From Phyllobacteriaceae bacterium (GTDB lineage Bacteria; Pseudomonadota; Alphaproteobacteria; Rhizobiales; Ancalomicrobiaceae), in contig JAAYVT010000005.1 in the NCBI GenBank assembly GCA_012517025.1, positions 1 to 6,018 of the forward strand: a stretch of 6,018 bases of DNA, given 5' to 3'. This document shows positions 1-4,694 of this stretch, piece by piece. A program made the position numbers and the translations under genes. Under the pieces are notes generated by a model. The model ran no database searches and had not been told where the DNA came from. It was given only the letters and a program-made list of their open reading frames with translations. How positions within the stretch are numbered: the stretch's first letter is position 1; each line of letters starts with the position of its first letter.

Positions 1-1
1 G

Positions 2-214
2 CCGGCCGAAAGCATCACCCTGTTCGAGATCGTCGAGCTGTTCGAGGACGAGAACGACCTCTTCCCCTGTCGGCTGCTCGCCGACGGCCCTTGCCGCGTC
101 GCCGGGGTCTGCCGCCTCAGGACGATCTGCGCCGAGGCTTGGCAGGCCTACGCCGACACGCTGCGCGCCGTCACCATCGCCGACGTCGCCCATCCCGCCG
201 CGCAGGCCGCCTGA
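2..214 (+). CDS. Rrf2-family transcriptional regulator, C-terminal part (5' truncated by window edge)
   Basis: This is the last 70 codons of a gene that begins before the window; the first complete codon is at base 2 and the stop is TGA at 212-214. It reads PAESITLFEIVELFED, then a cysteine-rich segment, then an amphipathic helix ending in TLRAVTIADVA. This is the usual second half of Rrf2 regulators such as IscR, NsrR and RirA, after the winged helix. Three cysteines (residues 23, 31 and 37 of the fragment, first at bases 68-70) are spaced Cys-x7-Cys-x5-Cys, the place where Rrf2 proteins bind an iron-sulfur cluster. A fourth cysteine follows at residue 43. As I recall it, this spacing resembles rhizobial RirA (iron response), but NsrR-type sensing cannot be excluded. 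The DNA-binding half is not visible. It converges on another Rrf2 gene, leaving 4 bp between the stop codons. The family is fairly sure; the signal sensed is inferred. Confidence 0.75.
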   Translation, partial: PAESITLFEIVELFEDENDLFPCRLLADGPCRVAGVCRLRTICAEAWQAYADTLRAVTIADVAHPAAQAA

Positions 215-218
215 AGGC

Positions 219-650
219 TCACGCCGCCGGGCCGGAAAGCCCGAGCGCGGCGCGCAATTCGTCGTCGTTGAAGGTGATGTCGCGGATGGTGCGGCGGTCG
301 AGCACCGCCAGGAACGCCGCCTGCGCCGTCTCGAAGCTCGCGTCGAGCCGGCGATCGGCCGCCGTCGCCGCCGGATCGACCGGCGTCTCGGCGAATCCTT
401 CCTCGGTGCGCCGCACGATCTCGCCGACGGTGATCGCTTCCGCCGGCCGCGCCAGCCGGAAGCCGCCGCCGCGTCCTCGCACGTTTTCGAGATAGCCCCA
501 TTGGCCGAGGTGGTGGACGCACTTGACGAGATGGGTGCGGGAGATCCCGTGCGCCTCGGCGACGTCCTGCACCCGCACCAGCGCCGGCGCATCGAGCGCG
601 GCGAACATCAGGGTCCGAAGAGCGTAGTTGGTGTAGCTCGTCAGACGCAT
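219..650 (-). CDS. Rrf2-family transcriptional regulator lacking cluster cysteines
   Basis: This is a 143-residue protein, normal for the family, starting MRLTSYTNYALRTLMFAA. Residues 1-75 form the Rrf2 winged helix-turn-helix, with recognition region GISRTHLVKCVHHL (35-48) and wing NVRGRGGGFRLARP (56-69). The long helix follows at about 103-120. Overall it looks most like NsrR. Where NsrR, IscR or RirA carry three cluster-binding cysteines (about residues 88-103), this protein reads ETPVDPAATAADRRL and has none; its only cysteine is Cys44 in the DNA-binding helix. It therefore probably does not hold a normal 2Fe-2S or 4Fe-4S cluster. The ATG at 648-650 is chosen because the family motif begins there and an AGGA (complement of 657-660) lies 6 nt upstream; longer in-frame starts run into the tRNA gene. 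It lies 40 nt downstream of tRNA-Leu on the same strand and may be read from that promoter. Target genes are unknown. Confidence 0.85.
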   Translation of the reverse strand: MRLTSYTNYALRTLMFAALDAPALVRVQDVAEAHGISRTHLVKCVHHLGQWGYLENVRGRGGGFRLARPAEAITVGEIVRRTEEGFAETPVDPAATAADRRLDASFETAQAAFLAVLDRRTIRDITFNDDELRAALGLSGPAA

Positions 651-690
651 GGCCGGTCCTGCGGACGACGCCGAATCGTCGAAAGGTGGA

Positions 691-775
691 TGGTGCCCAG
701 GAGAGGACTCGAACCTCCACTCCTTGCGGAACACGGACCTGAACCGTGCGCGTCTACCAATTCCGCCACCTGGGC
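691..775 (-). tRNA. tRNA-Leu (anticodon CAG)
   Basis: The complement folds as a class II tRNA of 85 nt, including an encoded CCA (691-693) and discriminator A (694). The acceptor stem GCCCAGG (769-775) pairs perfectly with CCUGGGC (695-701). The anticodon stem CACGG/CCGUG closes the loop UUCAGGU, giving anticodon CAG at 739-741, which reads CUG, a very common codon in the genes here. The long variable arm (UUCCGCAAGGAGU) is typical of leucine tRNAs. The T arm is GGAGG-UUCGAGU-CCUCU, closed by one G-U pair. A strong promoter precedes it. Confidence 0.97.
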
Positions 776-785
776 AACGGCGGCG

Positions 786-814
786 TGAATAAGGGGTCGG
801 ATCGGGCTTGTCAA
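786..814 (-). promoter_or_regulatory. Sigma-70-type promoter of tRNA-Leu(CAG)
   Basis: On the minus strand there is a perfect TTGACA -35 (complement of 809-814), a 17-bp spacer and a TATTCA -10 (complement of 786-791). The -10 ends 10 bp before the first tRNA base, so transcription should start only a few nucleotides ahead of the mature 5' end. It may also drive the Rrf2 gene beyond the tRNA. Confidence 0.8.
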
Positions 815-867
815 TCGGGTCTCGACGACGACGACGAGCTTTCCACCAACGGCGAGTGTGCGAGGCG

Positions 868-897
868 CTTCACAGAAGCCGCCGGGAGGGCTAAGAA
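868..897 (+). promoter_or_regulatory. Weak candidate promoter for the NDUFA9-like gene
   Basis: CTTCAC (868-873) and TAAGAA (892-897) are 18 bp apart, about 48 bp before the ATG at 945. The match is poor, and this is only the best candidate in the 169-bp gap between tRNA-Leu and this gene. A small inverted repeat, AACCG-TT-CGGTT (896-907), overlaps its downstream edge. I see nothing else in the gap beyond the tRNA promoter and a short CGA-rich run near 824-837. Confidence 0.3.
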
Positions 898-944
898 CCG
901 TTCGGTTTCATGGTCCGCACCCGATCAGCGACGAGGTTCCTCGC

Positions 945-1934
945 ATGACCGCTCCTCTCGAAACTTCCGCCGACGCCAAGCTCGTCACCGTCTTCGGCGG
1001 CTCCGGATTCCTCGGGCGTCAGGTCGTGCGCGCGCTGGCGCACCGCGGCTTCCGCATTCGCGCCGCCTGCCGGCGTCCCGACCTCGCCGGTCAGCTCCAG
1101 CCCTCCGGCGGCGTCGGTCAGGTGATGAGCGTGCAGGCGAACATCCGCCGCGATCATCGCTGGTCGATCGAGCGCGCCGTCGAGGGCGCCGACGCGGTGG
1201 TCAATCTGGTCGGCATCCTCGCCCAGTCGGGCAAGCAGACCTTCGACGACGTCGTCGCCGACGGCGCCCACATGATCGCCGAATGCGCCAAGAAGGCCGG
1301 CGTCGACCGGATGGTCCACGTCTCGGCGATCGGCGCCGACGACGATTCGGCTTCCGGCTACGCCCGCGCCAAGGCGCGCGGCGAGAGTGCCGTCCTCACC
1401 GTGCTGCCGCGCTCGGTGGTGCTGCGCCCGTCGGTGATGTTCGGTCCCGACGACGACTTCTTCAACAAGCTCGGCAAGATGGCCGCGCTGTTCCCGGTGA
1501 TGCCGCTGATCGGCGGCGGCACCACCCGCTTCCAGCCCGCCTACGTGCGCGACGTCGCCGAAGCGGTGGCGATCGCAGTCGAGGGCGGCGCGAAGGCCGG
1601 AACGATCTACGAGCTCGGCGGTCCGGAGGTGAAGACCTTCCGCGAGTGCGTCGATCTCGTCTGCGCCTCGGCGCGGCGCCGGCCGTGGCTGGTGAACCTG
1701 CCCTTCCCGCTCGCCAAGCTCGAGGCCAAGGTGCTGCAGATGTTGCCGAACCCGCTCCTCACCGAGGATCAGGTCGAGCTTTTGAAGTCCGACAACGTGG
1801 TCTCGCAGGCGGCGGTCGACGAAGGCCGCACCTTCGCCGGCCTCGGCGTCGAGACGACGGCGATCGAGGCGGTGCTCGACGCCTATCTGTGGCGCTTCCG
1901 GCCGCAGGGCCAGTTCGACCACAGCCCGGCCTGA
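945..1934 (+). CDS. NDUFA9-family NAD(P)-binding protein (atypical SDR, complex I accessory-type)
   Basis: The protein has 329 residues. Its N-terminus is a Rossmann fold with the dinucleotide motif GGSGFLG (18-24; glycines 18, 21 and 24), followed by basic RIRAACRRP (37-45), which would suit the phosphate of NADP(H). AVVNLVGI (84-91) is strand 4, VHVSAIGA (124-131) carries the SDR serine, and Tyr139-x3-Lys143 is the SDR-type pair. LRPSVMFGPDD (160-170) and FQPAYVRDVAEA (196-207) are hallmarks of the NDUFA9/extended-SDR group. In mitochondria NDUFA9 is an accessory NADPH-binding subunit of respiratory complex I; whether the bacterial relative joins complex I or is a free dehydrogenase cannot be told from sequence. 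It has no signal peptide or clear membrane span, so it is likely cytoplasmic. The ATG at 945 is preferred over an upstream GTG at 858 because the fold starts just after it and GAGG (933-936) lies 8 nt upstream. It is transcribed away from tRNA-Leu. Confidence 0.85.
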   Translation: MTAPLETSADAKLVTVFGGSGFLGRQVVRALAHRGFRIRAACRRPDLAGQLQPSGGVGQVMSVQANIRRDHRWSIERAVEGADAVVNLVGILAQSGKQTFDDVVADGAHMIAECAKKAGVDRMVHVSAIGADDDSASGYARAKARGESAVLTVLPRSVVLRPSVMFGPDDDFFNKLGKMAALFPVMPLIGGGTTRFQPAYVRDVAEAVAIAVEGGAKAGTIYELGGPEVKTFRECVDLVCASARRRPWLVNLPFPLAKLEAKVLQMLPNPLLTEDQVELLKSDNVVSQAAVDEGRTFAGLGVETTAIEAVLDAYLWRFRPQGQFDHSPA

Positions 1935-1956
1935 CGTCACCCGCGGGGAGCCTCGG

Positions 1957-1980
1957 GGAGCGACGCGATCGCGCCGCTCC
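1957..1980 (+). terminator. Hairpin after the NDUFA9-like gene, possible terminator
   Basis: GGAGCG (1957-1962) pairs with CGCTCC (1975-1980). After an A-C mismatch, CGC pairs with GCG around a GATC loop; the centre is the palindrome CGCGATCGCG. It begins 22 bp past the stop codon. There is no T-rich tail, only GTGCTTGTCC, so it is either a weak or factor-assisted terminator or a stabilising 3' hairpin. Confidence 0.4.
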
Positions 1981-1989
1981 GCCCGGTGC

Positions 1990-2018
1990 TTGTCCCTCGA
2001 ACCGGCCGAGCCTATACG
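1990..2018 (+). promoter_or_regulatory. Candidate sigma-70-type promoter of fzlA-cmk
   Basis: TTGTCC (1990-1995, preceded by C, giving the alphaproteobacterial CTTG start) and TATACG (2013-2018) are exactly 17 bp apart. Transcription should start near 2025, leaving a leader of about 38 nt before the ATG at 2063. It lies just after the hairpin that follows the previous gene, so this looks like a separate transcription unit. Confidence 0.6.
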
Positions 2019-2062
2019 AGGACCGGTCCGGCGATCCTTCGCCGGCAGCCTCACGGATCGCG

Positions 2063-2755
2063 ATGCTCACGCTCTATCACCACCCCTTCTCTTCCTCGAG
2101 CCGATTCGTGCGCCTGATCTGCGCCGAATACGGGCTCGCCCCGGATCTGGTGGTGGAGCGCCCGTGGGAACGGCGGCGCGATTTCCTGCTGATGAACCCG
2201 GCCGGTTCGCTGCCGGTGCTGGTCGAGAACGACGGCCCGCCGATCTGCGGCGCTTCGGTGATCATGGAATATCTCGACGAGACCCGCGGCTACGCCATGA
2301 GCGATCGCCGGCTGATGCCGCAGCATCCCGAGACCCGCGCCGAAGTGCGCCGGCTGGTCGAATGGTTTCTCGGCAAGTTCGACGGCGAAGTCGTCGGCTA
2401 TCTGGTGCACGAAAAGATCTTCAAGCTGGAGATCCCGCGCCAGCAGGGCGGCGGCGAACCCGATTCGGCGGTGCTGCGCGCCGCCCGCGCCAACATCCGC
2501 CATCACTTGAAATATCTCGGCTGGCTGACCGCCACCCGTGACTGGTTGGCCGACGTCAAGCTCTCCTTCGCCGACCTCGCGGCGGCGGCGGCGATCTCCT
2601 GCGTCGACTATCTCGGCGAGGTGCCGTGGGCGGAGGACGACACCACCAAGGCGTGGTACGGACTGGTCAAGTCCCGCCCCGCCTTCCGCACGCTGCTCTC
2701 CGATCGCATCCTGGCGATCCCGCCGGCCGCGACCTACGCCGACCTCGACTTCTGA
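2063..2755 (+). CDS. fzlA: FzlA-like GST-fold cell-division protein
   Basis: The 230-residue protein has a glutathione S-transferase fold. The thioredoxin-like half is residues 1-75 (LTLYHHPFS at the start, NPAGSLPVLV with the cis-proline at 51, GASVIMEYLDE at 63-73). The helical half runs from about 90 to 215, with WLADVKLSFADLAAAA in the core. The opening LYHHPFSSSSRFVR, the RPWERR segment and the last residues TYADLDF match what I recall of FzlA, the alphaproteobacterial protein that binds FtsZ, curves its filaments and sets constriction rate. Caulobacter FzlA is about this length, and an aspartate near its end (D227, also residue 227 here) was reported as important. The usual glutathione-binding Glu-Ser pair reads Ala64-Ser65, which fits a protein that is not an active transferase. 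The ribosome-binding site is weak (GGA at 2055-2057). It is followed by cmk after 20 bp, probably in one operon. The alternative is a generic GST-family protein. Confidence 0.8.
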   Translation: MLTLYHHPFSSSSRFVRLICAEYGLAPDLVVERPWERRRDFLLMNPAGSLPVLVENDGPPICGASVIMEYLDETRGYAMSDRRLMPQHPETRAEVRRLVEWFLGKFDGEVVGYLVHEKIFKLEIPRQQGGGEPDSAVLRAARANIRHHLKYLGWLTATRDWLADVKLSFADLAAAAAISCVDYLGEVPWAEDDTTKAWYGLVKSRPAFRTLLSDRILAIPPAATYADLDF

Positions 2756-2775
2756 CCCCTCTCGACGGGACTGCC

Positions 2776-3444
2776 ATGACCGACGTCGCCTCTTCCCGTC
2801 CCTTCGTCGTGGCGATCGACGGCCCGGCCGCCGCCGGCAAGGGCACCCTCGCCCTGCGTCTGGCCGAAGCGCTCGGTCTGCCGCATCTCGACACCGGCCT
2901 GCTCTATCGCGCCATCGGCAAGCTGATGGCCGAGCGCGGTTTCGATCTCGACGACGCCGCGCTCGCCACCCAATTCGCCGAGGCGCTCGATCCGGAGGAT
3001 CTCAAGCGCGGAGACCTGCGCGGCCGCGAGGCCGGCGAACTCGCCTCGAAGGTCGCGGTGCACCCCGGCGTGCGTGCCGCCCTGGTCGACTTCCAGCGCA
3101 CCTTCGCCGCCCGCGCCCCCGGCGCCGTGCTCGACGGCCGCGACATCGGCACGGTGATCTGCCCGGACGCCGACGTGAAGATCTTCGTCACCGCCTCGCC
3201 CGAAGTGCGCGCCCGGCGCCGCACCGACGAGCTCCTCGCCAAGGGCCGCGACGTCCGCTACGAGGCGATTCTCGCCGAGACCCGCGAGCGCGACGAGCGC
3301 GATTCGAATCGCGCGGTGGCGCCGTTGAAGCCGGCGGCGGACGCGGTGGTGCTCGACACCTCAGCGCTCGATCGCGACGGCGCCTTCGCCGCTGCGACGG
3401 CGATCGTCGAGAAAAAGCGCGAGGCGACGTCGAAAGGCGCTTGA
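2776..3444 (+). CDS. cmk: Cytidylate kinase
   Basis: The 222-residue enzyme phosphorylates CMP and dCMP to the diphosphates with ATP in the cytoplasm, recycling pyrimidine nucleotides. The P-loop is GPAAAGKGT (16-24). LDTGLLYRAIG (38-48) and the CMP-binding insert (about 60-115) follow. DGRDIGTVICPDADVKIFVTA (split between 120 and 140) and the lid motif RDERDSNR (172-179) are the conserved signature of the family. Length is close to the E. coli enzyme (about 227). The ATG is preceded by GGGA (2767-2770). Upstream, an fzlA-like gene takes the place often held by aroA. Downstream, rpsA, the usual next gene, is displaced by a SnoaL-MerR cassette. The TGA stop (3442-3444) lies inside the -35 box of that cassette's promoter. 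No terminator separates them, so some read-through into the cassette is likely. Confidence 0.95.
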   Translation: MTDVASSRPFVVAIDGPAAAGKGTLALRLAEALGLPHLDTGLLYRAIGKLMAERGFDLDDAALATQFAEALDPEDLKRGDLRGREAGELASKVAVHPGVRAALVDFQRTFAARAPGAVLDGRDIGTVICPDADVKIFVTASPEVRARRRTDELLAKGRDVRYEAILAETRERDERDSNRAVAPLKPAADAVVLDTSALDRDGAFAAATAIVEKKREATSKGA

Positions 3445-3471
3445 CCCGGAGTGCACTCCAGGTCCCAGAAG
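3441..3471 (+). promoter_or_regulatory. MerR-type promoter/operator of the SnoaL-MerR cassette
   Basis: The -35 is TTGACC (3441-3446). With the 19-bp spacer typical of MerR-activated promoters, the -10 is CAGAAG (3466-3471), which matches TATAAT at three positions. The spacer holds the perfect palindrome GGAGTGCACTCC (3448-3459). With the flanks GACC and GGTC it extends to a 22-bp dyad (3443-3464) with one mismatched pair (C3447/A3460). MerR proteins bind such dyads and twist the over-long spacer so that RNA polymerase can use it. The cmk stop codon overlaps the -35. The likely binder is the MerR protein encoded two genes downstream, giving autoregulation. Confidence 0.85.
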
Positions 3472-3505
3472 GTCGGGTCGGTTCAGCCACGAAGGAGCGA
3501 CCGAC

Positions 3506-3925
3506 ATGACCGATACCCTCATCGACACCCGCACCGACACCCTTGTCCACCGCCTGTTCGCCGCCTTCGGCGACAGCCCGGAGGCCGTGTCGGCCCTGTT
3601 CGCGCCGGACGGCGAGATCCTCGCCGTGCGCCCCGACGCCGAGCCCGGCCACCCGCTCTACGGCACTCATCGCGGTCCCGACGGGATCCGGCGGGTGCTC
3701 GCCGCCTTCGCCGCGACCTTCGAGCCCGAGCATTTCGAGATCGACGACGTCGTCGAGACGCCAGATCGGGCCTGGGCCTCGGGCCGCTTCGGCTACCGGG
3801 TGCGGGCGACCGGACACCTCTTCGCGAGCGATTGGGCGTTGAAACTCGAGCTTCGCGACGGGAAGATCCGCCGGTATCGTTTCTTCGAGGACAGCGAGGC
3901 GCTCGCCCTCGCCCTGCGACCCTGA
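3506..3925 (+). CDS. SnoaL/NTF2-like small protein under MerR control
   Basis: The 139-residue protein has the layout of the SnoaL-like (nuclear transport factor 2) alpha+beta cone fold. N-terminal helices (about 8-33) lead to LFAPDGEILAV (31-41), GTHRGPDGIRRVLAAFAATF (53-72), then the curved sheet: FEIDDVVETPDRAWASGRF, GYRVRATGHLFASDWALKLEL, GKIRRYRFFEDS. Family members range from isomerases and hydrolases to ligand-binding proteins with no catalysis, and the sequence does not reveal the substrate. The pocket may use His103, Asp109 and acidic residues of FFEDS (inference). There is no signal peptide. It has the best ribosome-binding site in the window, AAGGAG (3492-3497), 8 nt before the ATG. 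It is the first gene after the MerR operator and is followed 13 bp later by merR, so it probably handles, or protects against, the compound that the regulator senses. Confidence 0.8.
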   Translation: MTDTLIDTRTDTLVHRLFAAFGDSPEAVSALFAPDGEILAVRPDAEPGHPLYGTHRGPDGIRRVLAAFAATFEPEHFEIDDVVETPDRAWASGRFGYRVRATGHLFASDWALKLELRDGKIRRYRFFEDSEALALALRP

Positions 3926-3938
3926 GGACGGCGACCCC

Positions 3939-4385
3939 ATGCACATCGGCGAACTCGCGCGCCTGACCGGCCTGAGCATCGACACGCTGCGCTGGTACGA
4001 GAAGATCGGCCTGCTGGCGCCGCCGCTGCGCGACGCCGGCGGCCGCCGGGTCTATCCGCCGGAGACGCCGGCCTGGATCGGCTTTCTCGTCCGCCTCCGG
4101 TCGACCGGCATGAGCATCGCCGACGTGCGCGACTACGCCCGCCTCCGGGACGCCGGCAACACCACCACCGCGGCGCGGCGGGTCCGGCTCGAGGACCACC
4201 GCGCCCGCATCCTCGACGACATCGCGACGCTCGAGCAGAGCGTCGCGGTGCTCGATGCCCAGATCGAGGCCTATCGCGCCACCGAGGCGACGCTGGAGCG
4301 GACGCCCGACGCCACCGTCGAGGCCTGCCCCCTCGCCGCGACCGCGGCGCGGCGGCGGAGCGGCCGGTCGGCGGCGGTGAAATAG
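3939..4385 (+). CDS. MerR-family transcriptional regulator
   Basis: The 148-residue protein begins MHIGELARLTGLSIDTLRWYEKIGLL, the MerR helix-turn-helix, with wing GGRRVYPPE (34-42) and second helix pair FLVRLRSTGMSIADVRDYARL (split across 49-69). A long dimerisation coiled coil follows (about 80-120: RLEDHRARILDDIATLEQSVAVLDAQIEAY). The TGMSI/RDY segment and RLEDHRARI resemble the YyaN/AdhR branch, which senses aldehydes and electrophiles in some bacteria. From memory, that branch often has a cysteine where this protein has Arg52; the only cysteine here is Cys130 near the tail. It lacks the paired metal-binding cysteines of CueR or MerR itself, so metal sensing is unlikely. GAGGA (3924-3928) overlaps the previous stop, suggesting translational coupling. 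It probably binds the dyad at 3443-3464. The tail (131-148) is alanine/arginine rich and looks disordered. Confidence 0.88.
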   Translation: MHIGELARLTGLSIDTLRWYEKIGLLAPPLRDAGGRRVYPPETPAWIGFLVRLRSTGMSIADVRDYARLRDAGNTTTAARRVRLEDHRARILDDIATLEQSVAVLDAQIEAYRATEATLERTPDATVEACPLAATAARRRSGRSAAVK

Positions 4386-4386
4386 G

Positions 4387-4409
4387 CCGCCACGGCGGCG
4401 GTTTCGCTT
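4387..4409 (+). terminator. Candidate intrinsic terminator after merR
   Basis: CCGCC (4387-4391) pairs with GGCGG (4397-4401) around the loop ACGGC, with two possible G-T pairs extending the stem, followed at once by TTTCGCTT (4402-4409). It starts 1 bp past the merR stop. The short stem and interrupted T run make it moderate in strength. Its T run overlaps the -35 box of the rpsA promoter. Confidence 0.5.
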
Positions 4410-4436
4410 GCCGGACGCCCCATCATGGGCTATGCA
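4408..4436 (+). promoter_or_regulatory. Promoter of rpsA
   Basis: TTGCCG (4408-4413, preceded by C) and TATGCA (4431-4436) are separated by exactly 17 bp, a common alphaproteobacterial housekeeping arrangement. Transcription should begin near 4443, giving rpsA a leader of about 250 nt. I see no other convincing promoter between here and the rpsA start. Confidence 0.65.
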
Positions 4437-4442
4437 ACGCGC

Positions 4443-4694
4443 GTTCGAACGGCCGTCCTTCTCGTGGGGGCGGGTGTCCGCTCGTCCGGCGTCCGACACG
4501 CCGGTCCCGCTTTCGGCGGGTCGAGGGGACGAACCGTGCGGACGAGAACCGATTTCGATCGACGTTCGCCGGCGCCGGCACCTCGGGCGAGACCGAGGCC
4601 GTTTCCCGAAAGACGGGGAACCGGACGAGATCGAGATCATCCGGAACACCAGCCCCCGCCGGCGCGCGCCGACCTTTCGGCACCAGGAGTTTCA
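4443..4694 (+). promoter_or_regulatory. Structured 5' leader of rpsA, possible autoregulatory RNA
   Basis: This stretch of about 250 bp between the predicted start site and rpsA holds no gene. By eye it can fold as follows. An outer stem 4476-4485 with 4529-4543 (5-nt bulge) encloses hairpins CCGGCGT/ACGCCGG (4486-4504) and CCCGC-TTTCG-GCGGG (4506-4520). GCCGGCGCCGGC (4568-4579) is a perfect palindrome. CCTCGG/CCGAGG (4581-4598) has a GCGAGA loop. An interrupted stem spans 4599-4624 with loop AAAGA. GCCGA/TCGGC (4668-4681) stands just before the Shine-Dalgarno. In E. coli, S1 represses its own mRNA by binding its leader; the same role here is inference. High GC makes chance stems likely, so single hairpins carry less weight than the nested set. 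Confidence 0.5.
4685..4689 (+). promoter_or_regulatory. rpsA Shine-Dalgarno
   Basis: AGGAG lies 5 nt before the ATG at 4695 and 14 nt before a second in-frame ATG at 4704, which favours the first start. A 5-bp hairpin ends 3 nt upstream of it. Confidence 0.75.

Noticed and set aside
691..775. tRNA-Leu as an attachment site for an integrated element
   Set aside because: No second copy of the tRNA 3' end, no integrase gene and no change in base composition is visible on either side within the window.
822..837. Short CGA-rich run (CGACGACGACGACGAG) as a functional repeat
   Set aside because: It is only about four to five units of a trinucleotide common in GC-rich DNA, with no partner or neighbouring array.
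746..2755. Apparent 669-codon open frame spanning tRNA-Leu, the intergenic region and two genes
   Set aside because: Only its last 230 codons are real (the FzlA-like protein). The first part runs out of frame through the tRNA and the NDUFA9-like gene and is an arginine-rich translation typical of high-GC shadow frames.
3519..4649. 376-codon minus-strand open frame across the SnoaL and merR genes
   Set aside because: It is arginine/proline-rich low-complexity translation, opposite two genes with recognisable folds and good ribosome-binding sites.
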